A stretch of 64,000 nt of DNA, from the NCBI RefSeq assembly GCF_000192795.1, contig NW_007360617.1, positions 1-64,000 of the forward strand. Reading direction: 5' to 3'. The notes beneath the pieces are model-generated. The model was not told the origin of the DNA, did not search any database, and saw only the letters and a list, made by a program, of their open reading frames with translations. This stretch comes from Vavraia culicis subsp. floridensis (lineage: Eukaryota > Microsporidia > Pleistophoridae). Below, piece after piece: positions 20,004 through 29,544 of this stretch. The position numbers and the translations under genes are program-made. The stretch's first letter is position 1, and each line of letters begins with the position of its first letter.

Positions 20004-21590
20004 ATGTTCGTTTTACAGTTCATTCTTTCCATCAACACATTACGCGTTCTCAAATTGCGCACTGAGCCTGATTCACTGGTGGGGTTATCGGAAGATAAAA
20101 TACTGAACCTCGAGCTGAAGCCTACCACTAAGGACGAATTAAACCGCAACGGTGTGATCATCAAGAATAGAGTGGTGTACTTTTATCGGTCACGCAGCTA
20201 CTTCTCGATGGGACTGGCTGCCGAGGACATTACGGTAAAGGGTCATAAGGCGGATATTAGTGTGGATGAAAAGATGGAGGCAGTTGCTGCCTTTAAACAC
20301 ACGAAAATGGAGTTCGTTAGCAGGGATAAGTCGGATGGTGAAGGTAAGGGAACTACGAAGGAGAGTACGACAGGTAATTCTACGAATTTTTCTCCGTTTA
20401 ACTTCTCGTTCGTGGGTAGTAAAGGTGAGCATAAGGAGGTAAACAAAGAAAACACAGGTGCCAAAGCGGCTAACAGCGCGAGTTTCTTTGCGGGGATGGG
20501 TAGTGGGCCGAAACAGGGATCTAACAAACTTGCGAATATGTTCAAGAAGGGCCCGTACGAGGGAACGGACTCGTTCGGCATGAATGGCAATAAGAATATC
20601 CTAAATAATGGCAGTCCCTCTATCACAGAAAACCTGCTCAATAAACAGCCGGCATATGTCTCTGGGCTTAATATGGCAGCCTATTCAGGACAGGGAGACG
20701 GCAATGTTGAAAACGGCGCTATCACACGCATGGCAGATTTGTATACGCGAGGTCCTGCAGGGCCCTTGTCTGATCCTCGTCAAAAAATGCCTATGGGGCC
20801 GTTACCAGATCCATATTCAGGGGAACATGGCGGTCTACCACCCGATCCATACCAAAGAGGGCTGATGGCACCATCACCTGATCCTTACCAAAGAGAGCTG
20901 ATGGCACCATCACCCGATCCATACCAAAGAGAGCTGAAGGCACCATCACCCGATCCATACCAACGAGACGTATCGTTGCCTGAAATCTACCAAAGAGAAC
21001 AAAAATCTCCATTAATCGATTCACTCACGCGAAAGTCCCAAAACGCATTGTCTGATCCACTCACGAATGCATCCTCAAATACATCCGATGCACCAACACG
21101 CCAAAAAAAGTCACGTCGCCGCCCTTACCAGGAACTTTACCACATCGAAAGCGACTCATCCATGGAGAAAGACGAAACCAACCAAATTCACCAAGCATGC
21201 ATCCACGAAGTATCTGAACGGCACTTTCAACTTAAAAACGACAATCTCTGCGTCACGTATTTCAAAGAGCAGTTCATCTTCGCACCGTGCACCAAATCGA
21301 AGAGCCAGCATTTCATGCTGATTGATGCCAAAAAGCTGATTGAGAACGAGGAGAGCGAGAGCGAAGAGCAGCCACTCACAAAGCGGAGGAAAATTGTGAT
21401 TGAAAAGGAAAAGATCAAAGAAGTGGTGAATAAGCATCCTGCACCAGTGATAATTGAGAAGATGGCGAAAGAGGAGCCGAAGGAGAAAAAAGCACCCGTT
21501 ATTGCCAAGGCGAAGGAGAGCGATAATTTTATAGAGCAGCTTAAATCAACATTTGATGAAAAGGCGATCAAAGAGATCATCAATATGTAA
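20004..21590 (+). CDS. Secretory-type protein with DPYQRELMAPSP repeats, 528 aa
   Basis: The first ATG in the frame gives a weakly hydrophobic N-terminus (residues 1-16, MFVLQFILSINTLRVLK-like), compatible with a signal peptide. Residues 20-110 form a compact polar region. Residues 110-240 are Gly/Ser/Asn-rich. Residues 245-330 carry Pro-rich repeats, with four clear 12-residue units around DPYQRELMAPSP. A short segment near residues 400-435 (LCVTYFKEQFIFAPC followed by SQHFML) resembles one ricin-B-type beta-trefoil repeat, as found in some microsporidian secreted proteins; this is a weak match. The C-terminus is Lys/Glu-rich and helical. Function unknown; a spore-wall role is possible. Confidence 0.65.
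   Translation: MFVLQFILSINTLRVLKLRTEPDSLVGLSEDKILNLELKPTTKDELNRNGVIIKNRVVYFYRSRSYFSMGLAAEDITVKGHKADISVDEKMEAVAAFKHTKMEFVSRDKSDGEGKGTTKESTTGNSTNFSPFNFSFVGSKGEHKEVNKENTGAKAANSASFFAGMGSGPKQGSNKLANMFKKGPYEGTDSFGMNGNKNILNNGSPSITENLLNKQPAYVSGLNMAAYSGQGDGNVENGAITRMADLYTRGPAGPLSDPRQKMPMGPLPDPYSGEHGGLPPDPYQRGLMAPSPDPYQRELMAPSPDPYQRELKAPSPDPYQRDVSLPEIYQREQKSPLIDSLTRKSQNALSDPLTNASSNTSDAPTRQKKSRRRPYQELYHIESDSSMEKDETNQIHQACIHEVSERHFQLKNDNLCVTYFKEQFIFAPCTKSKSQHFMLIDAKKLIENEESESEEQPLTKRRKIVIEKEKIKEVVNKHPAPVIIEKMAKEEPKEKKAPVIAKAKESDNFIEQLKSTFDEKAIKEIINM
20800..20985 (+). repeat. 36-bp tandem repeat coding DPYQRELMAPSP
   Basis: Four good and two degenerate in-frame 36-bp copies inside the 528-aa protein gene. 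Confidence 0.75.
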
Positions 21591-22392
21591 GGAAGAACCT
21601 TCATCCTAGGATACGCCGTAATACGGCTGTTCTGATTACATAGCACAGTTGTGTATTCGCTGCGATAGCTAGTGCTCTGCATCGTTGCCATGCAATGGTT
21701 CTCGATCAAAGATTAACATAGGTGATCGGCACTGTGGTTGTACGGTGCACCTCAGCCAGCTCAGCGTAGTAAGTATGCCTGGAAATCAATGGCCCACTTT
21801 AAATTATGAATCGCACTATTGAACAAGATAAATCTTATGACAGAACCGGAATGCTGCATGTGACATGGTTACCATTTATGCGCAATCTCGCCACATATAA
21901 GCCTTTCGCAATTATTTCAAGAAAAATATTGTGGTTTGTTAGTTGAGGTAACATTGGTTGGAGTAGCCCTAGAAAACGAACTATCACACAGCGGACAGCT
22001 TACTAATTTATAGACTTTGATCACATTTCAACCAGTTTGTGGATGAGAGTATGCAAATAAACATATTATAAAAACTTTTTTGTGCTATGACACGATGTAT
22101 TGTGGGAAGAATCAGTCCGATCCCTTTATGAACCAAGGGCCAGCAAATCAGAGAAAACCTTTTCGTGCTATGACACGATGTATGAGGTGATAAATAACGT
22201 ACTCTTGTTAAAACCTATTCTAATTTCTTCTCCAAGAACATTTACAAGAATGTCCTTAGAACCACCCATTGCAACAAATTCTTCAACATGCTTTTTATTC
22301 ATCATGAAATTCCCTAGCCACACAGTTTCTCACAAAGCAAAAATCGTACGTCCTCAATCCTAAGCCATAACACTCTGCCCACCACGCACTCA
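21591..22392. other. Gene-free stretch
   Basis: A segment around 22084-22120 (TGTGCTATGACACGATGTAT and neighbours) recurs around 22161-22185, a short direct duplication. No coding ORF seen. Confidence 0.4.
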
Positions 22393-22848
22393 CTAATCTT
22401 CCTCATAAATATTCTGAGCATCAAACACATCAACCTCCCCATCATCCTCGCCAAACCACAACCTAACCTCACACTCCCCGGCCTCCACACTCTCGCTGCC
22501 ATGCACTACATTCCTACCCACGCACATCCCATAATCACCCCTAATACTCCCCAACTCGGCATTCAACGGATCGGTCACACCGTTCAACTTACGAACGGCT
22601 GCCACCGCATCCTCACCTGCCACCACCATCGCAACTACCGTATTACTGCTCAAATATTCTACCATTTTTTTGTAGAACGACTTAGATTTGTGCTCGGCGT
22701 AGTGCTCGGCCACCAACTCATACGATGGTTGGAGCAGTTTTAGTCTGTGGATGTAAAGGCCCTTCTGTTCGTATCTTGATATGATTGTGCCTATTAAGCG
22801 CCTTTTTATGGCATCGGGCTTGAGGAGCACGAGCGACTTTTCTATCAT
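22393..22848 (-). CDS. NDK: Nucleoside diphosphate kinase
   Basis: This 151-residue protein transfers the gamma phosphate between nucleoside di- and triphosphates, balancing NTP pools in the cytosol. It aligns from MIEKSLVLLKPDAI to the end of the fold. The phosphate-accepting histidine is His116 in GRNVVHGSES, and the preceding GSIRGDYG and following EVRLWF segments are canonical. The Kpn-loop region (residues 90-104) is present. The C-terminus carries about 17 extra acidic residues. The frame is open for 75 more residues upstream with an earlier ATG at 23073, but that part has no NDK similarity. The chosen ATG is immediately preceded by CACCCACCCCCA, the C-run seen before housekeeping genes here. 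Confidence 0.95.
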   Translation of the reverse strand: MIEKSLVLLKPDAIKRRLIGTIISRYEQKGLYIHRLKLLQPSYELVAEHYAEHKSKSFYKKMVEYLSSNTVVAMVVAGEDAVAAVRKLNGVTDPLNAELGSIRGDYGMCVGRNVVHGSESVEAGECEVRLWFGEDDGEVDVFDAQNIYEED

Positions 22849-23533
22849 TGGGGGTGGGTGCAAATTTTTTTGAATTGATGATGGAATATCGAAAGGAGTG
22901 ACAGCTGACCCGGTGTATGCAAGGAAGGGTATGCGATCTAGGCGGTGTTGATCGGATGGATGCGTATGAGCATGCCCTATTTCTTTGCGATCGAATTGGT
23001 GCGTAAATGGTAAGCGTGAACAAACATAGAACAGCACGGACACGCGGTCAAAAATAACAAACTGCTCGTACATTTACCGGTATTAGAACGCTTTTTAGAA
23101 AAAAGAACGGATTTACGTACCTGAACACGCCAAAAACGTAGCAGTACAGGTAAAGGACGTAAAAATAGTTAAAATGCTAAATTACGATACGCTGCCAGAA
23201 CGACAGCAATACGTGTTAAGAATGTAGAAATAGCTTTTTTTTACGAATACGGTAAGTTAAGGAAAACGTAGTGCAGCACCAAAAAAATAGTAAAAACAAA
23301 TATTTTTAACGTTTCCTTCAGATAAACGCTCTTTGAGGATGTTACCGGTATTACAAACTGCTTGGTTTAAAGCGTATTATACGGCACCACTTGGCCGTGC
23401 CCATTAGTAAGTACTTGTCTGGTACTACCAGTTCTTCCGTCATTAAATCATTGACGTGCAGCTCAAAGTACCATCTTGTTGTACCATACGCATTACGCTT
23501 CATCTCGTAATACCGCACCAGTCATTGCATCCC
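22849..23533. other. Intergenic, upstream of NDK; no gene seen
   Basis: Contains the C-run (22850-22860, on the minus strand) next to the NDK start. The rest is AT-rich with repeated short ACGTA-type words and no ORF of note. Confidence 0.4.
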
Positions 23534-25297
23534 TCAACCCGCATCCTTCTTCTTACCGCCCTTCAAATTCAGTACCATAAACTTCATTTTCACCTCCCTA
23601 TCCTTCCTTACCACACTAGCCGTACCGCTCTTATCCTCCCCCTTCTTAAAACACGGAAACTCGCATTCCTTCTTGATGCACTCGAACGCCTTTCTCTCAT
23701 CCCTGTCCATCAGCCCCATCTTTATAAGCGTGTCCAACACCAAGAATGCCTCTCTCTTGCTCACCAGCATGCACATGCTATCATAGCACTCTCTTATGCT
23801 CATCTTTCTGTGCTCGTACTCATTTACAATGTTGTACACCTCCCTGCTCTTCGCACCTTTTACTATTTTCTGTATCGATTGCACCTTTCGATGCTCATTC
23901 ATCCTTTCGTTCCTTATGATACTTAAATTGAGGTACTCCGGTCCGTCACACGTACCACTGCCCTGCCCATCCGTACCAAACGATGGAAATGCCACATCAT
24001 TCTCTATTTTATCGATCTCTCCCTTTTTCACCTTGTTCTTGGTGTTATGCTCCACAAATTCCAAATTTATCTTTTTGCCATCCGTACTTTCATAAAAATA
24101 TGATTTGTGCTTGTTGGCACTGGCAGAGCCGTGATGAGGAGCGAAAGAGGAAGTGTTGTTGGAATTGGCACAGCTGTCAGTGCGGTTGCTACCCCTGGCG
24201 CTGCCGTTATTAACAGTATTTCCATTTCCACCCGTTCTAGCCGAGCTATCACCCCTACTAGTCCTATCATCCCTACTAGTCCTATCACCCCTACTCGTCC
24301 TATCACCCCTACTCGTCCTATCATCCACACCACCATCCCTGTTCACAATCCTGCTGCTCCTCTTAACACCCCTCTCAGCATACGGATCAAAGTACACCGT
24401 GCTATCCTTCTTAACCGCTATCTCCTCCATACGCTTCCTTATACCATGCACCTCTCCAAGGTGCACAACAACCTCTCCCCTGTAAAAATACAAATTATTC
24501 CTGCACAGAAAGCACGTGTAGTGCAGGTTGTACGAGTGCATCTGCAAATCCTTGCTGTCCCTATAAAAACGGTTCCGCAGCCCGTTTGCATCGCACAGCG
24601 TGCACAGAAAGTGCTGCTTTATCGCGTGCTTGTGTGCACTCCGCTCGTCATAGCAGTACTCCTTACAAAACGGGCAGTACACGTGCCCTTTGAACCCTAC
24701 GTTCCTGTCGCCGTACCGGTTGTGCACCGCCAGTTCTCGCGGTGCAAACGCTTCGTACTCGCTGCTGAACAATTTCTTGTTGTTCTGGCACAGCATGCAC
24801 AGAACGAGCGCATGCGCTTCTTTGTAGTGCTCGCGCAGCGATGCGAATGATGGCAGTGTTTGCGGGCATTTGTTGCATTTCTGGAGCAGCAGCTGTTTTA
24901 CGTCTTCCAGTGCCTGTGCGCACCGTATTTCCAATCTGTCGTGCACACCGTTGTGAGCGGTACACGTGCCACCATTTTTGTGTTCCGTGTTCTCGTTGGG
25001 TAAACACGGCCTAGCAGGGATAGCACCGTACTTCGCACCGCCATGTCTGATAGTACTGTGCTCAGCACAGCTATCGTTCTTATCATCTGTGCCACAACCA
25101 TCGTTCTTATCAATGATCCTTTCCTCACGATCTTCTTCTTCCCTCACCACGATACGTCCACTTTCACGTTTGCACACCATGCATTTGCAGTCATCGAACA
25201 GAAAGAGCACCCTTGTCATGCATTTCAAGCAGAATTTATGTTTGCATTGGTACTGTGCTATGAAATTGGTTGGAGTGAAACAAATTGGACATTCCAT
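23534..25297 (-). CDS. HEL2: Hel2/ZNF598-type E3 ubiquitin ligase
   Basis: Hel2/ZNF598 ubiquitinates 40S proteins on collided ribosomes and starts ribosome-associated quality control. The protein (587 aa) opens directly with a RING finger: Cys3, Cys6, Cys18, His20, Cys23, Cys26, Cys39 and Cys42, with spacing like Hel2. A low-complexity linker follows, then a series of C2H2-like zinc fingers (about residues 140-300) containing the CMLCQ, YCPFC, CTLCD and CFLCRNNLYFY patterns typical of Hel2. After these come DRTSRG heptad repeats (about 325-355) and a Lys/Glu-rich tail. The frame extends upstream to 25456, where it begins without ATG; the ATG at 25297 puts the RING at the start and has a CCCC element 3-6 nt upstream. 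Confidence 0.85.
   Translation of the reverse strand: MECPICFTPTNFIAQYQCKHKFCLKCMTRVLFLFDDCKCMVCKRESGRIVVREEEDREERIIDKNDGCGTDDKNDSCAEHSTIRHGGAKYGAIPARPCLPNENTEHKNGGTCTAHNGVHDRLEIRCAQALEDVKQLLLQKCNKCPQTLPSFASLREHYKEAHALVLCMLCQNNKKLFSSEYEAFAPRELAVHNRYGDRNVGFKGHVYCPFCKEYCYDERSAHKHAIKQHFLCTLCDANGLRNRFYRDSKDLQMHSYNLHYTCFLCRNNLYFYRGEVVVHLGEVHGIRKRMEEIAVKKDSTVYFDPYAERGVKRSSRIVNRDGGVDDRTSRGDRTSRGDRTSRDDRTSRGDSSARTGGNGNTVNNGSARGSNRTDSCANSNNTSSFAPHHGSASANKHKSYFYESTDGKKINLEFVEHNTKNKVKKGEIDKIENDVAFPSFGTDGQGSGTCDGPEYLNLSIIRNERMNEHRKVQSIQKIVKGAKSREVYNIVNEYEHRKMSIRECYDSMCMLVSKREAFLVLDTLIKMGLMDRDERKAFECIKKECEFPCFKKGEDKSGTASVVRKDREVKMKFMVLNLKGGKKKDAG
24240..24330 (-). repeat. In-frame 21-bp repeat coding DRTSRG units
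   Basis: Four consecutive copies of a 21/18-bp unit (for example CTACTAGTCCTATCA on the plus strand) inside the Hel2 gene. Confidence 0.7.
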
Positions 25298-25765
25298 GAG
25301 GGGTTGGTAAAAAGGGGGCCATAAATGGTAGGGGGTATGATAGGGGGTACTACACGATGGGTGAATACTACGCATATGTGAATTATAACGAAAAGGACAG
25401 TTTGACGGTCTGAGATTGGCAAGGGTAGTAAATAAGTGGGCATCGCAAGAGAGCAAGTATAGCTGGCCCGTAGGAAGTGTACCTATCTGCGCTGTTGAAA
25501 CGGAGGATGAGCGAGCGTGAACAAAGTACCAATAAATTTACAAATTAATATTTTTACCCTGCCAAAAATAAAAAGGATGAAACGCAATTGCTAGGTGCGC
25601 TAATACTCCGTAGCTGATCTGCTGTTGCCAGTAAATTACGTTAAATAAATAAAAATATGTGAAATACACTCTACGCACCAAGAGGTGTACAAGCAATACG
25701 AAGAACGGACAAGTAAACACGTCTTATTGTACGAATACACCAGTTAACTGCGTTTACTTACGGCT
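25298..25765. other. Intergenic between Hel2 and HlyIII genes
   Basis: Near the Hel2 start the plus strand shows three G-runs (around 25314-25350), the complement of C-runs. The rest holds no gene that I can see. Confidence 0.4.
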
Positions 25766-26395
25766 CTACCACGATACGTAAAACATGATGATCGGTATCA
25801 AGAAGCACACGTTGGCCAGCACTGTCAACGTATGGAAAAGTTCGTGGTACCCGTAAACAGCGGGCACCAAATCAGGCTTCTCCAGTCCAAAAACGATACC
25901 GCCCAGCACATAAAGCAGTCCTCCCAAAGAAAGCACCATCCTATAAACACTTCTCAAGCTTTCAAACTTCAAAAACAAGGTGATAGACATTCCATGCACG
26001 ATGTACAGCGCAACATCGATCGCCTCAACCACCTTCTCCACCAGAAATATTTTGGTCGCTCCCAGCACGAATATCATCCACGTGGTCATCAATATCAGCT
26101 TGGTGTGCATCAGCTTGAGGGTAAGTGCCATGCTTGAGTGCACGCTGGCGATGAACAGAAATATGCACATATGATCGATTCGCTGTGCAAGCCGCTCGGT
26201 ACGCGTGTGCTTGAAAGACGTGAGGTGGTAGTACGAGGATGTGCCGTACAGGATGCACTGGGTGGTAAGTATTATCAGGGTGCCTAGATGGAGCTGCGTA
26301 AATAGCGAGTATAGAAGATGCAGGATCAGGAAGATGAAGGAGATGATGAGTGCAAGCTGGTGTATTCTACCGCGCAAAACAGGTTTTTTCTGCAT
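25766..26395 (-). CDS. Hemolysin III/PAQR-family seven-span membrane protein
   Basis: A 209-residue integral membrane protein with about seven hydrophobic segments. It carries the family's metal-site signatures: SSYYHL after span 2, DHMCIFLFIASVHS at span 3, and GYHELFHT before the last span. The name Hemolysin III comes from a bacterial member; eukaryotic relatives are PAQR receptors and ceramidase-like hydrolases, so a role in lipid signalling or metabolism is more likely than any lytic activity. Full length for the family. The frame runs to 26416 without ATG; the ATG at 26395 is directly preceded by CACCCCCCT. Confidence 0.9.
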   Translation of the reverse strand: MQKKPVLRGRIHQLALIISFIFLILHLLYSLFTQLHLGTLIILTTQCILYGTSSYYHLTSFKHTRTERLAQRIDHMCIFLFIASVHSSMALTLKLMHTKLILMTTWMIFVLGATKIFLVEKVVEAIDVALYIVHGMSITLFLKFESLRSVYRMVLSLGGLLYVLGGIVFGLEKPDLVPAVYGYHELFHTLTVLANVCFLIPIIMFYVSW

Positions 26396-26501
26396 AGGGG
26401 GGTGAAGAAAATGCAAATGCTTTTTTGTTGATTAATTGGAAATGGTGATGGTACGAAATGAGGGTTTGAAGCGGAGAATAAACGAGCATTTGCTGGTTGA
26501 G

Positions 26502-26784
26502 GAGGTGCGTAGAAAAGAGGATGTTGTTGTGAAGTATTACAGCTGAGACTGACGAGGTGCGTAGAAAAGAGGATGTTGTTGTGAAGTATTACAGCTGAGA
26601 CTGACGAGGAGCGTAGAAAAGAGGATGTTGTTGTGAAGTACTACAGCTGAGACTGACGAGGTGCGTAGAAAAGAGGATGTTGTTGTGAAGTATTACAGCT
26701 GAGACTGACGAGGTGCGTAGAAAAGAGGATGTTGTTGTGAAGTATTACAGCTGAGACTGACGAGGTGCGTAGAAAAGAGGATGA
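26502..26784. repeat. 52-bp minisatellite, about 5.4 copies
   Basis: Units start at 26502, 26554, 26606, 26658 and 26710, with a partial sixth at 26762. Copies are almost identical (a few substitutions in unit 3). The period is not a multiple of three, so it is non-coding. It lies about 110 nt upstream of the HlyIII start. Confidence 0.95.
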
Positions 26785-27246
26785 GAATGAAAAGGAGAAG
26801 TAAATACGTTAGGAACGTAAAGCGTGGATACAATGTACTGTGCCAGTACAAATTATATGAATAATACGATACAAATCATTAGAGCAGCACAATCGCTACC
26901 TTTGAAAGGGTGCTCATCATTTAATGATGATATGACAGGGCTGTTCTTAAACATTAACAGTGTTAAAAACAATTAATTCGTTTTATTTCCTGGCGTACAC
27001 CTGAATTTAACAAAATAAATTTGTGGTAAGTAAACATACTTTAAAAGTACCAGCACGCTAGAAATGGTATAAACTGTTATTACTAGCTGAGCTGTTGCCG
27101 TTTGTAAGGCGGTAAAGGTATGGTTACCTATTAAATGATATTTTCTTCAATAATACGTTGTATTAGTTTTTTACTTGTTCTGCTCCTTTGGTAGGGGTTA
27201 AAGAATTATATTTTGATTTGAAAATCGTGTGGTTTTAGTGTTATTT
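26785..27246. other. Intergenic AT-rich stretch
   Basis: No ORF of note. A GGGG element near 27195 lies about 50 nt before the small ORF at 27247. Confidence 0.35.
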
Positions 27247-27438
27247 ATGGATTTATTTTACATAACGGACCAATCAGTTTTTGAATTGCCTTTTTGTTTC
27301 CATGAGGGCGCATCTCAGACAAGTAAATTAAATAGCGCAGTTCAATTCTTCGTTCTATGCAAAAATGGGGCTAAAATTTTTATTTTTACCTGCTGCGATG
27401 ATAAAGAACAGCTGAGCGTGTCTTGGAAGAAGAACTAA
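27247..27438 (+). CDS. Small hypothetical ORF, 63 aa
   Basis: An ATG-started frame with protein-like composition (Phe/Cys/Lys-rich, alternating hydrophobic strands such as AVQFFVLC and KIFIFTCC). No homolog recognised and no TATA box at the standard spacing; a G-run element is present about 50 nt upstream. It could be a small gene or a chance frame. Confidence 0.3.
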   Translation: MDLFYITDQSVFELPFCFHEGASQTSKLNSAVQFFVLCKNGAKIFIFTCCDDKEQLSVSWKKN

Positions 27439-28009
27439 AAAACAATTCTAAGTTTACTTCAAAAAGATGCGGTACATTCTCTTTCTTTGAACTGACCGAT
27501 CAGCTTTCGTTTCTACCGTGACCACGGTGTGCACACGGATCATAGATCGGTTGGTGCGGCCGGTCCCAATGCACTGCAAAGCGTATTTATTTGAATTGTT
27601 TTGTATTGAACAAATGCTTTGTTGGTGAAAAGGAGGTACCGTAGTTGGTAAAAAAGAATGTACGATTGAATATGCAAAGACATGAATTGTTGGTGCGCTC
27701 CTCTACGGAAATACCTCGTGCTGAATTGCACCATTCTTAGCAAAAACCGTATTCATCCCCTCACGCATCAGCCATCCATAAATTGCACCATTCTTAGCAA
27801 AAAGCGTACTCATCTCCTTGCACACCGCAACATCCTTCGCTCCAGACACGCCCTGTGCCGTGCTCAGCACACGCTGTCCCACCGGTACTTAAGACTGAAC
27901 GGAGGTAACGCACCAACCTATGCAGTAGCAAGGCTAATCGGCGTGCATACGCTGAACCAGTGCCGGTCAACCCTCATTTATTACACAAAACAAAGGCAAT
28001 CCCTCAAAA
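27439..28009. other. Intergenic; imperfect direct duplication
   Basis: AATTGCACCATTCTTAGCAAAAA occurs at about 27724 and again at about 27780. A 147-residue open frame covers 27682-28125, but it overlaps the start of the Sgt1 gene in another frame and looks non-coding. Confidence 0.4.
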
Positions 28010-28393
28010 ATGAAACTTTACGATTGGCACCAATCACAGAGCCACGTGTACATCAGGCCCTACACACCGATCACGGTAACACCATCATCGATCAGCACGC
28101 CCTCGCACACCCACGCCCTGTATAAATGCGTAACCAGCGTAGCGCTGAGCAACGGCGTGTACGTGCTGCAAAAGGACATGAAAGAGATGTGGCCGTGCCT
28201 TACCGTTGAGATACGTGATGATGTGCGTGATGCGAGTGTTGATAACGAGAAGGAGGATAGTTTGGACGAGTTGCTGGTTAGGTTGTACAGGGATGGTGAC
28301 GATGAGAGGAAACGAGCGATGGATAAGAGCTTTTGCGAGAGTAGCGGTACGGTGTTGAGCACAGATTGGGAAAGTGTGAAGAATAAGAAATGA
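28010..28393 (+). CDS. SGT1: Sgt1-like protein (CS plus SGS domains, no TPR)
   Basis: Sgt1 is an Hsp90 co-chaperone needed for SCF ubiquitin ligases and kinetochore assembly. The C-terminal 45 residues match the SGS domain closely: DELLVRLYRDGDDERKRAMDKSF followed by ESSGTVLSTDW. The N-terminal 70 residues fit a shortened CS (p23-like) beta-sandwich that opens with KLYDWHQSQSHVYI. The usual N-terminal TPR domain is missing, so the protein is 127 residues against about 350-400 in yeast and animals. The ATG is preceded by CCCTCAAAA. The SGS part makes the assignment firm; the CS part is inferred from position and pattern. Confidence 0.8.
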   Translation: MKLYDWHQSQSHVYIRPYTPITVTPSSISTPSHTHALYKCVTSVALSNGVYVLQKDMKEMWPCLTVEIRDDVRDASVDNEKEDSLDELLVRLYRDGDDERKRAMDKSFCESSGTVLSTDWESVKNKK

Positions 28394-28760
28394 GCACGGG
28401 GGTTAAAAGGGAGGTTGGAATGTTTTGGGCGTAGTTCGGTTGGAGCAACGATTTGTGTTAGGGGGTTAAAACTGGGATAGAGCAGGTGATGCCTTGATCA
28501 GGAACACGGACCGGATGAAAATGAACTGTGCAAGCGTTGTTTTGGTAAATGATTGGTTGGGTGCAAAGATGCGATTAATGCGCGTGTTCTACGCCGTGTA
28601 TTGATGGGTGACCGGAATATTTTTGCTTGTCTACCGTACGGTAAAATTCTTTTGAATGCGCTGTGGCCCCTCACTTCAAGGATTTAAGACGGTGGTTGCG
28701 CTGTTCGTCATTTAAAATGAATTGTTTGTTTCTTCATTTTATTTTTGAACGTTCCTCCAT
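28394..28760. other. Intergenic between Sgt1 and Trm9 genes
   Basis: No gene seen; leads into a C/T-rich repeat. Confidence 0.35.
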
Positions 28761-28880
28761 GTTCTACCCATTCCTTACGTTTTACCCGTTCCTTAGCGTT
28801 CTACCCGTCCCTCCATGTTCTACCCGTTCCTTAGCGTTCTACCCGTCCCTTCATGTTCTACCCGTTCCTCCATGTTTTAT
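28757..28880. repeat. Pyrimidine-rich tandem repeat (GTTCTACCCGTTCC)
   Basis: Six to seven imperfect 16-18-bp copies of CATGTTCTACCCGTTCCTTAG. It lies just before the Trm9 ATG and carries several CCC elements, so it may overlap the promoter. Confidence 0.8.
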
Positions 28881-28902
28881 TCGACCCCTTCAATCTGCCC
28901 TT

Positions 28903-29544
28903 ATGTCCCCCTCATCCTTCGAACAAAAATACGTGCACTCCTTCTATGCCACCAACCACCACGCATTCTCCTCAACACGCCATAAACCCTGGCCATCCGT
29001 CACAGACTTCCTCACTCGGAACCAAGGAAAACTTATACTAGACGCAGGCTGTGGTAACGGCCGGCATCTCTGTCCAACAAGCGTAGGAGTGGACTACACA
29101 CGTGCATTTCTGCACGAATGTGTGCGCACTGCCAACTGCCAGGCACTCACACTGATGGCATGCGATGTATCATGTCTGCCGTTCAGGGACGAGTCATTTG
29201 ATGCCGTTCTTTCGTGTGCAGTGGTGCACCACTTGGAGAATGCCCGGCAAGGCGTTGAGCAGCTCTACCGGGTGTTGAGGAGTGGCGGGTCGTGTTTTAT
29301 CATTGTTTGGGCGCTTAGGGCCGTGCACAAGCATGGCGGTAATGATGACACTCAGGGTAGGCGCAAGTTTGTAAAGATAAAGGACAACGAATACCTCGTG
29401 GACTGGCAGGCTAAGGGGCAAATGCGTTTTTATCATTTGTATGAAAAGGATGAGCTGGTTGAGCTGGTGCGTAGCGTAGGATTTAGGGTGGTAGAGTGCA
29501 AGGAGGAGGATGAAAGCATAAATGTGGAGGTGGTGAAGGATTAG
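28903..29544 (+). CDS. TRM9: Trm9/ALKBH8-type tRNA wobble-uridine methyltransferase
   Basis: Trm9, with its partner Trm112, methylates carboxymethyluridine at wobble position 34 of tRNAs. The 213-residue protein starts with the family's N-terminal motif (FEQKYVHSFY...FSSTRHKPWPSV). It has the SAM-binding motif LDAGCGNGRHL (residues 46-56), acidic loop GVDY, CDVSCLPFRDESFDAVLS (motifs II-III) and HHLENARQGVEQLYRVLRSGG. The C-terminal RFYHLYEKDELVELV is also typical. The frame is open 80 codons upstream through the C/T-rich repeat, but that part is not conserved; the ATG at 28903 fits the family length and follows two C-runs. Confidence 0.92.
   Translation: MSPSSFEQKYVHSFYATNHHAFSSTRHKPWPSVTDFLTRNQGKLILDAGCGNGRHLCPTSVGVDYTRAFLHECVRTANCQALTLMACDVSCLPFRDESFDAVLSCAVVHHLENARQGVEQLYRVLRSGGSCFIIVWALRAVHKHGGNDDTQGRRKFVKIKDNEYLVDWQAKGQMRFYHLYEKDELVELVRSVGFRVVECKEEDESINVEVVKD

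Noticed and set aside
22848..23073. 75-residue N-terminal extension of NDK
   Set aside because: No conservation in the family, and the C-run points to the ATG at 22848.
27682..28125. 147-codon open frame
   Set aside because: Overlaps the Sgt1 start in another frame, contains the duplicated AATTGCACCATT segment and has no protein-like pattern.
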